From NCBI RefSeq assembly GCF_963576615.1, contig NC_088711.1, positions 16,710,182-16,774,181 on the forward strand: DNA of 64,000 bases, read 5' to 3'. Shown here one piece after another: positions 1-15,200 of this stretch. A program made the translations under genes and the position numbers. A model generated the notes under the pieces. The model ran no database searches, had not been told where the DNA came from, and worked only from the letters and a program-made list of their open reading frames with translations. Position 1 is the first letter of the stretch. Each line of letters begins with the position of its first letter. The stretch is from Watersipora subatra (taxonomy: Eukaryota > Bryozoa > Gymnolaemata > Cheilostomatida > Watersiporidae).

Positions 1-190
1 GCTGCACGGTAGAGTTGGTATGTGAGTTTGAGAAGGTGAATGATTGTTATATTGATCAGTCGTCTGCAGTTGGTCTACTCAGTGGTTTGTTGTTGCAGCT
101 GATGAATAGTCATGCTCAGCTATAACGGTCTTTAGTTATGTTCACTTTATAATAGCAATTTTTCATAATATATATTGATTTGCACTGTAG

Positions 191-3100
191 GAGTTAATGC
201 CAAGAAGTTAGGAAGCCAGACTCAGTCTCTCGTAAGTATTTTTAGTTTATAGCTGTGTTAGATATATGCTGGAACTCCTTTTAGTAATAGCAGTTGGGTC
301 TTCACAAGCTCTGCAAACTGGCTGGTAGCTTTCTATCTAATATTTGTATTTTTGTACTTCTTAGATGACATAATGTTATATAATCTAAATGTAATACTTT
401 AAGATGATTAAAGCATGCCTATAGCTTTTCCTTCATTAAATAATTATTTTGAAGGAGATTTTTGGCGATGTAAAAATAATTTTTCCAGGCTCTCTTTCAA
501 ATGTTCAGAATTTCTTAGGTTTTTGTTGATTAACACTGATTCAAGATCCTTTTGCCTGGCCTAGTTTTAGTTTCATGATGATGTATCTGTTTTTTGTAAA
601 AATTTGTGTCTTTTTTTTGTGTACTGCAATCATGTGTTGATTTTGTTGATGGCTAAAAATACTTTCTGTCAGGAGATCGCACACTGTTCAGTAAATTGTT
701 GCAGAATGGGCAGTTTTTGACCTGCTAGTTCTTCACTTTTTAGTTATAAAGAAAAAATAACTTGTATAACAGCTGTTAACTGTCAATATGCGGAACACTT
801 CTGTTAGTGTATTATTCTGTAGTAAGTGGATACTCGGGTATGGTGGTTGTTTTTAGTTAATATATGCTGGAAAACCATGTCATTATTGAACACATGCTCA
901 TTGAAGTAAAAAAAGTGCTCATAAACTGTAGGACATCTTTCACCCATAAAAACGCAAAACCTAACTTTTTAACTTTCAAAATTGAATAGATGATGGAAAG
1001 AATGCATTTTATATGAGATCTTATCTTGCATAGACTGCAGCTCAAATATTGACTCATACCTGAGGGATACTTGAAATGTCGATGAAAGAAGTTATTTTTG
1101 TAACAAGATTTATCAGGCTCTACAATGATTTCTAGAACTTTGTGACTTCCTATAGTAGATCTACGTTTTTCGACTCTACCTTTTTTGTAGGTACAGAGAA
1201 GATCACGGCCAGTCCAGCCTGTTAAACCGCTTGGCAGTTCTAAACTACGCCCACTCCAGCCCAACAATGGAAAACGAGAAGATAATTCCAATTTAAACAC
1301 GTGGGATCCTAAAAATAGACCTAATGTTCCAGTACTTAAGAAGTAATTCTGGGTGTTGTTGAGTGATTAGATACTCTGTATTGCTGTGGCTGGTTGCTAG
1401 GACTATGTTGAGTAGTTTTATGTGTGTCTGGTTAACTGCCCGCACTTCTTCGTTATACTCATGCTAGGTGTTAGTGACTAAATATCTTTCATTGTAGCAA
1501 AAACATAGGGTAAGTTATTGCTAGCCTCACTCTGCTTTTTTTCACATATGCGCTCTACAAAGATTCAAATACATAAAGTTGCGTGCCTGTTGAAACCACA
1601 ACTTTCGTTCTACTCTTACCACCAAGTGCTTATATTGTTTCAGTGTTGTATTATATAGCAAATGCAATGCAAAACTATTAATTTACATGTTAATGGTTTG
1701 TTATGAAATGATTTCATGATTTGCTTTTGGCTAGGTAGATATCTTAAAACTCGTTGGTACAACGACCAGCTCTTATGGTTGGCAACTTATGACTACGTGT
1801 CATGATTTACTTGCTTTTTTGAACCTTTGACGCTCATTTTAGGCCTGCTGTCTCTGTGAATGCTGCCAAAGCAAAACTAAATGGGCCGGTCTCACGAGGC
1901 GGTGCAACAAACTCTCAACAGGGGACTGTGACACCGCCATCCAGATCCTCAAGTGTTGCCAGCAACAAACCAGGTAGGACTTGCTAGTACTCATTACTAG
2001 TACTTGTTGTTAGTACTTGTTGTTAGTACGTGTTAGTACTTGTTATTAGTACTTGTTGTTAGTACGTGTTAGTACTTGTTGTTAGTACTTGTTGTTAGTA
2101 CTTGTTGTTAGTACTTGTTGTTAGTACTTGTTGTTAGTACGTGTTAGTACTTGTTGTTAGCACTTGTTGTTAGTACTTGTTGTTAGTACGTGTTAGTACT
2201 TGTTGTTAGTACTTGTTGTTAGTGCGTCTTAGTACTTGTTGTTAGCACTTGTTGTTAGTACTTGTTGTTAGTAGGCCTACTTGTTGTTAGCACCTGTTTT
2301 TAGTACTTGTTGTTAGTACTTGTTGGTAGTACTTGCTATTAATACTTTTTACTAGTACTTGTTGCTAGTACTTTTGTTTTACCACTAGTCTCTATGCCCT
2401 GTTTCATACCTGTTCACTATGTACAAATGTCTTGCTGCCACTCTGTCTTTTATCTATTTTATATGTTCAACAGTGGATGTGTCGAGTCAGTAATTTTGTT
2501 ACTTGCAGCACTCATACACTTGTTGATTTGAACAATGATACACTGATAATAATATATTTTTTAATAGTGAGTCTCTCAATGGAACTATTGCACTCTAATC
2601 TTCTTTGAAGGCAAACTGAAGTTGTTAACTCTATATAATTTAATTTATAATCTGTACTAATTTCATAGCTTTTCTTTTGGTAGTTTTACCTGGAATTAAG
2701 TCGAAGAGCTCTAACTTATCAGAGAGTGAGTATGGAGAGAAGTCATCAACGGTGACAAATAGCATGGTGCCCCCATCTCCTGTGAAACCAGAGGATAACG
2801 AGAAGCCATCTGCCTCTAGACAGGTATGATGGAGTGATTTTTAGCAAGCATGTGGCAGCTACTGGTTTGTTCATATAAAGCCATGCTTGTCCGGAAAGAG
2901 TGAGGCTCATGTACTTTTTCTGCAGTTGGGATCTAGCCTAAGTTATGTCCTTGACGGACTGGCTAATATTATCGCAGATCTTATATACAGTCTAATATCC
3001 TTGGATTTTAGTTGGTGCACAGTTTCAGTAGGTATGCTACCCATTAATGCACACTTAGGCAGTAGATTAGAATGGAACAGCTAAACGTTTCCCATGATTC

Positions 3101-6100
3101 ATCATATTGTGGCATTTGCTCACATCATTTTCCATACAAAGTATGTATTTGCGATGAATGCTAAATGTAACCAGAAAATCTTTCTTATGTTGCTGGTAAT
3201 CACCCTTAACCCCTTTAGAAACATTGGTACCAAAAGCTCTGATTCACACCTTGCAACCTTACAGCTAGTTCAAACTTGCTTATTCATGTTTTGAATTCTC
3301 CGATCTTGTTGCTGGTCATCATAGCACTATCAAACCTGACAGTTTTATTGTTATGGTTACTATTTTTATTATTTATTTATATCTATATGTATTTATATAT
3401 ATAATATATATATTTATTTTTATTATATATAGCGCTAAAATAGCTGACTATTAATAACAAATTCTCTTTAAGTCACACATATATTCTCAAAACAGATGAG
3501 AAAATAAAACCATAATGTCAAGAAATAGCGCATAAACACAAAGGACAGCAGTACAAGGTAATTAAGAGTTGAGAGTAAAAAGCCAAAGTGTTTACTAATG
3601 AGGTCAGTTACTAGTGGTTCAGAAACAAGTACATGTTTCTGCAAGTATAGGACAGATCAAGCAGAAGAAGTTAGCATTAGTTTTTTAGCTCAACTGCTGA
3701 TTTTACCAGAAATAGTTTTATAGTCATCAATCCGTTGTATTGAAATTTTCTACTAAACTTTTCAAACTTCTTAGTTTAAACACAATTTATTCCAGTTATA
3801 GGCATGCATTACATGATTGAAATGTCATTGAACATACATTTAACAACTGGAAGCAATGAGTGACATGTAATTTCCAGTAGCAACAGACAGTCTCACCCAC
3901 AATATTTGCCATAGAGATAATTTTGAGTAGATTGATAATGCTTTGAATGGTATAACAGTTCAATATCTATAAGTAGAAACATGTCCTTGCTATTCATTTG
4001 AAAATTAGCACTGATTATTTTTAGTGGACTGCCTTTGGGCAAGAAATGAGCATGTTTCCCTTTTTTATATCTGAAAATACAGCTTTGGCAAATATTGTTG
4101 TAATCATAATAAAATATTTGTGGGTGTTTTAGGAATCCCGACCTTTGACCTCTAGGAAGAGAGACTTAGATGCCGCTCAGGCAAAAAGAGCGACATTTTT
4201 GGAGCAACCTGATGAAACTATAAACTACTTTATCCCAGAGTGGTATAAGAATCCTCTTGTAAAGCCTGAGCCCATGAAAGGAGGAATAACAGTTTTCCTG
4301 TGTGGTGAGTTACATAACTCTGAAAACAAAGAACTTATACCTGCTATATTTAGCCCAAGGCTATATTCTGTCATACATCATTACTACACATTGAACATGG
4401 GCTTGAAAATTAACTTTAAAGTTATAATATATTATATTTATATATAATATATTATATCATAGTTTTAATAGAAATCTGCAAGCTGTATGAACAACAAAGT
4501 TTGTGACAAATGAAGCTACGCATAACCAAATCAATTTAATATCTTTTTCAACAATATACACCCATCTTCATTACACCCATGTTGGTACTCATCCTCTCTA
4601 AAGGAACTATGATTTTTTTAATATTTCAACACAAAAATTTTCTGTAAGTTCATATAATATATAATAATATATATGAATATATAATAGTAGGTATTAAAAT
4701 TTTTAATTATATATTAAGCATTTTTATGTATCAAGATCATAACTGAGCTACCCAGTAAACAAGAATGTGGGAAACATTTTTATTCGTCTCATGAAAAGGT
4801 TGAGGGAGTCAGTGAGATTTAAAGGTTGAGGGAGTCAGTGAGATTTAAAGGTTGAGGAAATCAGTGAGATTTAAAGGTTGAGGGAGTCAGTGAGATTTAA
4901 AGGTTGAGGGAGTCAGTGAGATTTAAAGGTTGAGGGAGTCAGTGAGATTTAAAGGTTGAGGGAGTCAGTGAGATTTAAAGGTTGAGGGAGTCAGTGAGAT
5001 TTAAAGGTTGAGGGAGTCAGTAAGATTTAAAGGTTGAGGGAGTCAGTGAGATTTAAAGGTTGAAGGAGTCAGTGAGATTTAAAGGTTGAGGGAGTCAGTG
5101 AGATTTAAAGGTTGAGGGAGTCAGTGAGATTTAAAGGTTGAGGGAGTCAGTGAGATTTAAAGGTTTAGGGAGTCAGTGAGATTTGAAGCATCATATTGTT
5201 TGCTTTAACATTGACACTCTCTAAATCTTATACATTTTTTCCATAAAAAACATGTTTCTTTTGCAACAAAAACACATTTTTTGTTAATATTAGCAGCTCA
5301 ATAAAATATTGTTGACCTACGTAACTTTTCTCACGTTTTTTGTTTTTAAACAAAGTTCAAGATTACATAAATTCAAATACAATTACTAGCAAAAAATATT
5401 ATTTTCATTTTGAATAATCTGTTCATGGAATAATCCCATTTACCATATAGATTACATATATTTATAGTTCTGTTATAGGATTGTTCATTTAGACTTCTAA
5501 TTGATCAAATGCATGTATTGTTTAGGTCACGGCATGAAACATCCGAAAACTGAAAGCGTAAACTTTATCAACCTGCTACATTTGTGGCATCTCAAGGATG
5601 TCAAGGAACTGATGGTGGAGCAGCAGAACAACTCTCTTCTTACCGTCTACTGCTTTAATTGTGAGAAAGACGAAGAGGTTTGTCTTGCACAACAATCCCT
5701 GTACGTGTTTGTTTAGTGTTAGTCATGATAGGAGAAGTACCTTGTGCTGAAGGTTTTTACAGGCCGTTACCTTGCTATGGTGTACTTTAGACAGAGTAAT
5801 GGCAGCAAAAACAAGGAAGCAGCAGATCATATCCAGGCAATAATTAGTTCTCTACTAGGTTACGGTTTTAGTAATCTGCAGCTAATTTTTATTAAGGCTA
5901 ATTTATTTAGTTAATATTAAATATTTAATTATATATAATATTATATAATAATATAATATATAAAAATATGTATATATATTATATTAACTTGAGCTAGAAT
6001 TTTATAGCAAAGTTTTTTCTTCAACCGACTTACTCAGTTCAGTTATATGATGTTTAAACTTATGATTACATAGTCTGAAGACAATAATAAGACAACTGAA

Positions 6101-6235
6101 AGCGTACCACCCCCTGTCCTTATAAAAGAACATGCTCTAAAAGCGAATGATCTCTTCGGCGGAAAAATGTATGAACCAAGTCGCCACGATACCGATATCT
6201 ACAACCTCGCCGCAGAATTTGAACATTCTTCCAAG
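191..6235 (+). CDS. N-terminal exons of the NACHT-WD40 gene (Ser/Pro-rich, then VFLCG domain)
   Basis: Exons 191-231, 1191-1342, 1843-1973, 2684-2823, 4133-4304, 5526-5677 and 6074-6235. The first four encode low-complexity sequence rich in Pro, Ser, Lys and Asn, probably disordered. The 4133 exon ends in KGGITVFLCG and joins 5526 (GHGMKHPKTESVNFINLLHL). A beta-strand-like ITVFLCG followed by helices is reminiscent of the N-terminal effector-like domain of NWD proteins (VRVFISA in NWD2, from memory), but the match is weak. Exon 1191-1342 starts right after a clear tttttgtag acceptor, and its phase (two bases left) fits the one-base phase of exon 1843. No start codon was found, so the gene continues leftwards. 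Bases 1-8 could be the end of an earlier exon, but this is not decidable. Confidence 0.65.
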
Positions 6236-9200
6236 GTATGTACAAATAAATATATTTGCAGCGTCACTAAACTTTCTCTTTTATGCTTCATAAACTCTGT
6301 TAAACCTCTTTTTAGCCTATTTACAGCGACCTGCTCCCATTCTCTCTCACCTGCTTGTATCTGATGCATCTTCCATATTCCCTTTGAATCTACCTGCTTC
6401 CATTCTCTCTCACCTGCTTGTCTCTGATGCATCTTCCATACACCCTTTGAATCTACTTGCTCCCATTCTCTCTCACCTGCCTGTCTCTGATGCATCTTCC
6501 ATACTCCCTTTGAATCTACTTGCTCCCATTCTCTCTCACCTGCCTGTCTCTGATGCATCTTCCATACTCCCTTTGAATCTACCTGCTCCCATTCTCTCTC
6601 ACCTGCCTGTCTCTGATGCATCTTCCACATTCCCTTTGAATCTACCTGCTCCCATTCTCTCTCACCTGCTTGTATCTGATGCATCTTCCATACTCCCTTT
6701 GAATCTACCTGCTCCCATTCTCTCTCACCTGCTTGTATCTGATGCATCTTCCATACTCCCTTTGAATCTACCTGCTACCATTCTCTCTCACCTGCCTGTC
6801 TCTGATGCATCTTCCATACTCCCTTTGAATCTACCTGCTCCCATTCTCTCTCACCTGCCTGTCTCTGATCCACTTTTCATGGGTGTAAATACAGTAATCA
6901 GTTGATTATCCTTATCCTTTTTTTCTTATCGTCTTTCATATCAAGTTTTATAAAATAGTTACTATACTTTTGATAATTTTTGAGTTGTATTGTTTCAGGA
7001 AAAGTCAATACTAGAGGAGTTTGTTACTCACTGTAAGTACATGTAGCTAGTTACCAGGCTGTCTTTTGGTAGCCATTTTGTCACTTTCCGTTATTCTCAT
7101 TCACAATTTTAAATGAATTTGACTCAGTTGGTGTTGGAGTGTGTGGATGTCATTTTGTTTGAGTACTGATCAGACATTTGGCTTTAAGCTTATATTCTGC
7201 TTGCACTTAGCATTGCAAATTTGTATAAAGTTTATGATTATCTTTGTTATAAACCCGTGGATACCGAGAAGTCTGTTGTTTAGTAGAGAGAAAAATGAAA
7301 AGCAATGCTTTTTTTAGAATTTAAACAACAAATAATAGAACATCATTAGCTGGCGTCTTTAGATAAGCTCTATCAAAGATCTCTGACACATTCGGGTAGT
7401 TACTGTGAATAAGAGAGTGAAACGGATGTGAAGGAAAGGAAACCTGACATGGTGATAATGGACAGACTTTTGGTAATAATCAAAAATATATTTTAATGAT
7501 ATAAAGGAAAAGCAAAAAATAACATATATATAAAGTTTATTAATTTAAATTTTACACAGTTTAAAATAGACTAGCTCTATATCTCAGTGTAAAATAGACT
7601 AACTTTATATTTCAGTCTAAAATAGACTAGCTCTATATCTCAGTCTAAAATAGACTAGCTCTATATCTCAGTCTAAAACAAACTAGCTCTATATCTCAGT
7701 CTAAAATAGACTAGCTCTATATCTCAGTCTAAAATAGACTAGCTCTAAATCTCAGTCTAAAATAGACTAGCTCTATATCTCAGTTTAAAATAGACTAGAA
7801 TTTTAGATGGCCTGTTGTTGTTTCAGTTCGGGAATACTGTCAGAAACTCGCAGATTCTTTAGGCATAAAGTCAGTTAAAAGCACGACAGACCTCGAAGGA
7901 GTCATAGTCAAGGCTCAAAAGAGACGAGTGAACATCCAGAAGCAGGAGCGAGCTCTGTTGCCTAATGTCTATCTTGAGCCATTTGAGTCTGAGGACATCT
8001 GGAACCATGTTAACACTTCTCACAGTCTGTCAGATAGTGCCTTCAAGCGTGAGAGTCTGTTGCAGGAAGTCAAGTCTGCCATCAACTCCTCGATTAAAAC
8101 TACCAGCTCACCTATTGTAGTCTCTGGTGGTCAGAGGACAGGCAAGACTTGGCTTTGCGCCCAGCTGCCCTCCGAAATGGCTGATGAAACACTAACTTTA
8201 GTTAGATTCTGTGGCCTTACTAGTCTGACTACCACCCTCCCCCGTGTTCTTCTCAGCCTCAGCAAGCAGCTCACAGCCATATACCGCATACCCCTACTCT
8301 CACATGATATCACAAACAAAAGTATTTCAAAAATGGCTGAGTCATTTAAAAGTTTATTGGATGAGCTTTCTGCATCAGTTACAAAGCCTGTTGTTCTGGT
8401 ATTGGACGGCTTTGACAAACTGGCTGCCTCAAACATGGAATTGTGCGAATTCATTTCTTTCTGTAAAGAGAAAATTCCTTCTAATATTGCCTTGCTTCTA
8501 TCTGTGACATCACGGGAAGACGATTCCGAATTTCTACATATATCAATTGATTGCACCGCTCAAACAATCATCAAAAAGCTGGATTACATTTCTGATCGTA
8601 AGTATAGTTGTGAACTTGTGTGGGATAACTTGATAGCTCTTTGATAGCACTCTATGCAGGGTATGCTGCCGTCTTGTTGCCGTCTTGCCCTTTTTTATAC
8701 AATTATAACAATAGTAATTGTCCTACTCAGTTTTATTATTATTACTAGCGGAATGACCGGCGGTTGCACGGGTGTTGAAAATCAGCTTATAAACAGTGAC
8801 AGGTAATGTAGTTGTCCGCCGATTACCATTAGCCTGGCACATTGTCAATGGCTAATTTGAGTAAACTAGTAATAAACTTTAGTCAACTTACTAATAAAAA
8901 TCGTGAGAGCAAGCATAAAATGACGTTGCACCCTAACAGAGAGCCGTATGCTTATTTTCACTGACACAGCGACATATAGCGCCTAACGAATCCATCAATC
9001 TAGCGTAGCTCAATGGTTTAGCATATCATCTAGGGAATGGGAGGTTCCGAGATCAAATCTTCTGCGATACGGATTCATCATTCCAAGACATTAATAGCTA
9101 TAGATGGACAAGCCGAACCGCATACACACACTAGCTTTTAAATTTATAAATATGAAAGTAACATTTTTGGTGTTTTTTCTAGATATTTCAGTCTGGCCCT

Positions 9201-12200
9201 GAAGAGTTTTTGTCTCTTTCCAAGATAAAAGCTAAATGTATTGCTGGAAACTTTGCTATAAATATACAGCCATGTAGTTAAACTGTGTCGCAAAAAAAAT
9301 TCTGTTGAGTGAGTGTAAAACGAAAGTTCAGAGTCACCACAAACCACAAAGATTTTGATCATTTCAAGGTCCAACTGTAAAAAGCTTTTTTAAATGGACA
9401 CGCTCTAAAAAATAATGTTAGTGTAACAAAATAAGCATATTGAGTTAGATGTGTTCTATTGATGCCTTGGTTAAGATACTGATTCAATAAATAATCATTG
9501 TAAAGAATTGTAAATCTTGAATATGTACACGGTCGTATGATTTATACAGCACTAGCGAAATGCCCGGCGTTGCACAGGTATTAAAAATCAGCTTATAAAC
9601 AGTGATAGCTATGCCACCCTTATAAACTCTGCTTATAAACAATGCCACTTGTCATTAGCCTGGCACATTGCCAATGGCTAATTAAAGTAAACTTACTAAT
9701 AAGAGTGCCGGTACGTTGCGAGTGCAGTAGCTATTTTTACCCGCATATCGACCTATATCGCCTAATGAATTCATCAAGCTCATGTGGCTTAATTGGTAAG
9801 GGATTGGACTGGTGAATGGGAGATGCTGAGATCAAATCTTGTGCGCTACGGATTCATTGTTACAAGATTTAATAGTTACAGCTGGACATACCGAAATACA
9901 TACAGACAAACATTAAAAACTATATATAGAAGATTCACAAGGCCTAAAGTTAATCAGTTATCTGGGACCTTTTAGTAATTTGCTTGAAATAATTTACATT
10001 TCATGTCATCCTTTGGTTGTTTCATTCAGAAATGAATACGTATCACAACTTTAATTTATCATTCCTTTAATCTAGCCTTCAGCTGCTATCAAACATACCT
10101 GCTGGCAGCTGTTGACAGGTCAGGTTTGGTATCGGTGTTATTTTGGTAACGGTGCATCTTAGGTTGGTACAACGTGCATACAGCGCATGCGCAACGCACA
10201 TACAAGGCACTTGCAACGCACAAACATTGTGGATACAACGTCGACACAAGTAAGTAACAATGCATGCGCCACAACGTGACACTGTTACTACATTATTATT
10301 ATTACCCATTATTAACAATATTAATGGGTAATAATAATAATAGTAGTAATATTATTATACTATTATTCAATATTCTATTTATATTTATAGTCCGGTAATA
10401 AAACAGGTTTAAAACGTTACACAAAGTATTCTATTTATTTTCTAATTACTGTCGTATATGCATTGTGATGATAGTGTATGTGCGTTGTGATGATAGTGTA
10501 TGCGCGTTGTATCCACAATGTTTGTGCGTTGAAAGTGCCTTGTATGTGCGTTGCGCATGCGTTGTATGCACGTTGTACCAACCTAAGATGCACCGTTACA
10601 AGACATACCTGTTGGTAGCTGTTGACTGGTCAGGTTTGGCCTCCTTGAGGTATAATTATCATACGGGTTTCCTTCTGCATTGAATAAGTACTTTTAATAA
10701 ATTTTAATGTGAGAACTATATCAAACTGTCTTTTTGCAATTAAATTTTTTGTAATGACAAACAATATTGATAAAATTTAGAAAATTTGTAACGTTAATGG
10801 TTCTCTTTTTTCAGTTCGACAGTTCACAGATTCTTACAGCGGTAAGTGTAACCTGTGAGGAAATGTGCCATAATTAACCTGCGAGGTAAGGTACAATATT
10901 TAGTCAAAGAGCTATGTAATGTAGTGTATAACCTGCAAGGTAAGGTACAATGATTAACCAAAGAGCTATGTAAGGTAGTGTATAACCTGCGAGGTAAGGT
11001 ACAATGATTAACCAAAGCGCTATGTAATGTAGTGTATAACCTGCAAGGTAAGGTACAATGATTAACCAAAGAGCTATGTAATGTAGTGTATAACCTGCGA
11101 GGTAAGGTACAATGATTAGCCAAAGAACTATGTAAGGTGGTGTATAACCTGCAAGGTAAGATACAATGATTAGTCAAAAAGCTATGTAAGGTAGTGTATA
11201 ACCTGCGAGGTAAGGTACAATGATTAGCCAAAGAACTATGTAAGGTAGTGTATAACCTGCAAGGTAAGATACAATGATTAGTCAAAAAGCTATGTAAGGT
11301 AGTGTATAACCTGTGAGGTAAGGTACAATACGATATTGTGAAGTGAGTTGTTTAGATTGATTCCTTATTTTTCTGAAAATTATCATTGGGCCATGTTACA
11401 AAAGGATCATACTAGTAAACAGTTACTCCAACGAGTAATGTAAGTTATATGTAATTTTTATGGATCGAGCATTGTATTTTCGTTACCTAACTAATTGCTT
11501 CCAAAGCATGATCAGGTATTCCAACTACTAAGTATACCATCTATAGTACACCATCACCATGTCGTCTATTATTTATTTCCTGCAGGTCTACTGTGCTGTT
11601 TGAACTGTTTTGAAAATTCAAATATTGAAACAAGTGTTTTTGTGTTTAAATTCTTTCTGTTCAAACTATTCAACAATTTTTTTTATATATATTTTTAAAT
11701 GGTAATTGTGTACACTGCTACATTAAAGGTAAGTACAGCAAAAAGTTAATGTAATTTATGAAGGTAAGTATTGAGTGGGTGTGTGTTGGTCAATTTTTGA
11801 AGCTAGCATTAAAAATAATTGGGTGAAACGAATATTTAACTCTCTGCATCTGATAACCAACCCGGATGGCTATCGGCCGATGCAAATCTCTGAATTGTGA
11901 CAGACAACCAAAGTCATAACCGAGACCTGGTTTTATGTCTCATATGTACGTATGTGATTAACAGAGTAAGCCCCGAATTAAAAAGATGTCAGGAACTCAA
12001 CTATCTTTACCTATTTTGTAAATAGTTACACAGATCTACAATTCTACCCTACATCATGCTATCCTATCGGGTAATATCTTTGCTTCTCATAAAGTTTTTA
12101 GTTTTTTTTGGCAGGTGTTGTACATGCCCTGAAAAGTATGATCATTCCTGTTGCGGAAGAGCATGGCTCGGATATGAACCTAGATGCAACATTTCTACAA

Positions 12201-15200
12201 GAGAGCTTAGCTAGCGTAGAAGATGCACTATCTAAGGCTGCGACAGAGGAGACATCTGAAGGTTTATTTAAATATCTGAAGATTGCCTCCGGTAAGTTCA
12301 TGAGGTGTATTTTTTTTGTACGTTTTCTTTATGGAATAGTATGCCAGGTTTTATTTGTTAGTTGTGAGGTTGCTAGGTTACGCTGCCTCCGGTACACCTA
12401 CATATGCCACTGCAATGCTTCAAGTATTTTGCCTGCAACAACCTTCTACTCTAGCAACACTTGGAAGAACATACCGGTAATATACAAGCTATTTCTTTTA
12501 GAGTTGTGTTTCCATTTCAAATTACTTCATTTCTTTTTATGCAAATCTCGTAAGTTCAAATAACAAATTAGGAGAGTAGCTTACGCATTCTTTTCTTACC
12601 TTGGCTACAAATGAGCTTCATGAATACATCTACAGTGTAGGATTACAGGCTAAAGAGGTCTGTCAAAAACAAAACTGATTATTAGGAAATTTCCTCACCT
12701 GTTAACCTAACACCCGAACCAAGAAATTATTTTATAATTATTCCAGTCTGGTGTATATGGAAGTTTTATAATTTACATAAAATATAGTAAAACAAGTTGT
12801 CTACTTTTTTATTGATGGTTAGAAAAAGATGACAAGTCTTAATTTTTTGCTTCGTCGTTAGTAATGTGCCGTTGTTTGTGATATAGTCGCTGCCCAATTA
12901 CTAAAACGCTACCAAAGTACACTAGAAAACAATCAATTTTTCATAATGCCTCTAGTTTGTTTTAGGGGAGATAACCTTACTTATAGGCCAAGTCTTGTTA
13001 TTATACTGTATTGGTAACGGACATAATATTTGTACTAAGTCTCGTTATTGACTAGTACCACTCCACTTGGTAGTATACACATGTTAGTTCTTTTAAATAT
13101 ATTAGAAAATGTTCAATCATCTAACCTCTAATATGTATGTTTGACAATTCAAGACATTGTTACGAAGAAAACTAATTGTAATCTTTGTATGCTGTCGATT
13201 GTTTAACTCTGTCAATAGAAGGCATGTAAAACGTTAGCTAACACGATTTGATACATCTTTAGTTGTGTACTTTTTGTACCTGTTGAACCTGTTGTAACAG
13301 CAGGTACTAAAAGTGTAGGAGTGATTGATCAAGCTAATGGTCATGGAACTATGCACACCTATTTGATACTTGCAGACCACCTGAGCTCCATGGTAAACCT
13401 CATTGACGCTGCTAACATAACTGGAATACCCAAAGATTCGCAGGCGGAGGTAGAAGAGATCAGACACAGCATCAAGGGAATGATGCAAAAAAGGTAGGTG
13501 ACCTAGCGAGCATCTAGGAGCTGCTTTAGTATTAGTTAACAAGAGAGTATGCTTGGTGGTTTGCAACAATTGACAGTACATTTGCCAGGTCTGAGGGATG
13601 TGGTGAAGGATTGCCCAAACTCGACCGTTAATGCTAGTGTATTGTATACCTTACTCTTCGTTTAGCATCTTCTGTTTAGGATCAATTTTTTCACCTATTC
13701 AGATCCCAATTTCTCCTGTTCAGAATCCGATTTTTTATTTCGTTGTTTTTTTATTAACCTTTTGTATTGGAGAGATGGTATTGTTGTACTGTTTGTACTG
13801 GAGGGATATTATGGTTATACTGTTTGTACTGGAGGGATGGTATGGTTATACTGTTTGTACTGGAGGGATGATATGGTTGTACTGTTTGTATTGGAGGGAT
13901 AGTATGGTTATACTGTTTGTACTGGAGGGATGGTATGGTTGTACTGTTTGTACTGGAGGGATGGTATGGTTGTACTGTTTGTACTGGAGGGATATTATGC
14001 TTGTACTGTTTGTACTGGATGGATGGTATGGTTATACTGTTTGTACTGGAGGGATGATATGGTTGTACTGTTTGTATTGGAGGGATGGTATGGTTATACT
14101 GTTTGTACTGGAGGGATGGTATGGTTGTACTGTTTGTACTGGAGGGATGATATGGTTGTACTGTTTGTATTGGAGGGATGGTATGGTTATACTGTTTGTA
14201 CTGGAGGGATAGTATGGTTATACTATTTATACTGGAGGGATATTATGGTTATACTGTTTGTACTGGAGGGATGGTATGGTTATACTGTTTGTACTGGAGG
14301 GATATTATGCTTGTACTGTTTGTACTGGATGGATGGTATGGTTATACTGTTTGTACTGGAGGGATGATATGGTTGTACTGTTTGTATTGGAGGGATGGTA
14401 TGGTTATACTGTTTGTACTGGAGGGATGGTATGGTTGTACTGTTTGTACTGGAGGGATGATATGGTTGTACTGTTTGTATTGGAGGGATGGTATGGTTAT
14501 ACTGTTTGTACTGGAGGGATGGTATGGTTATACTATTTGTACTGGAGGGATATTATGGTTATACTGTTTGTACTGGAGGGATGGTATGGTTATACTGTTT
14601 GTACTGGAGGGATGGTATGGTTGTACTGTTTGTACTGGAGGGATGGTATGGTTATACTGTTTGTACTGGAGTGATGGTATGGTTGTACTGTTTGTACTGG
14701 AGGGATGGTATGGTTGTACTGTTTGTACTGGAGGGATGAGATTGTTGTACTGTTTGTACTGGAGGGATGAGATGGTTGTACTGTTTATACTGGAGGAATG
14801 GTAAGGTTGTACTGTTTGTACTGGAGGGATGGTATGGTTGTACTGTTTGTACTAGAGGGATGATATGGTTGTACTGTTTGTACTGGAGGGATGGTATGGA
14901 TGTACTGTTTGTACTGGAGGGATGAGATGGTTGTACTGTTTGTACTGGAGGGATGGTATGGTTGTACTGTTTGTACTGGAGGGATGGTATGGTTGTACTG
15001 TTTGTACTGGAGGGATGGTATGGTTGTACTGTTTGTACTGGAGGGATGAGATTGTTGTACTGTTTGTACTGGAGGGATGAGATGCTTGTACTGTTTATAC
15101 TGGAGGGATGGTATGGTTGTACTGTTTGTACTGGAGGGATGGTATGGTTGTACTGTTTGTACTGGAGGGATGAGATTGTTGTACTGTTTGTACTGGAGGG

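Noticed and set aside
857-1300. 147-codon open frame on the minus strand
   Set aside because: It is a shadow of the plus-strand exon 1191-1342, which has proper splice borders and phase.
5771-5844. Possible exon between 5677 and 6074
   Set aside because: It is open from an acceptor, but it has no GT donor in the right phase and its 74-base length would break the frame, while 5677 joins 6074 directly in phase.
6199-6905. Overlapping open frames of 170-180 codons on both strands
   Set aside because: They are produced by a 63-bp tandem repeat whose period is a multiple of three; the intron is spanned by phase-matched exons 6074-6235 and 6999-7032.
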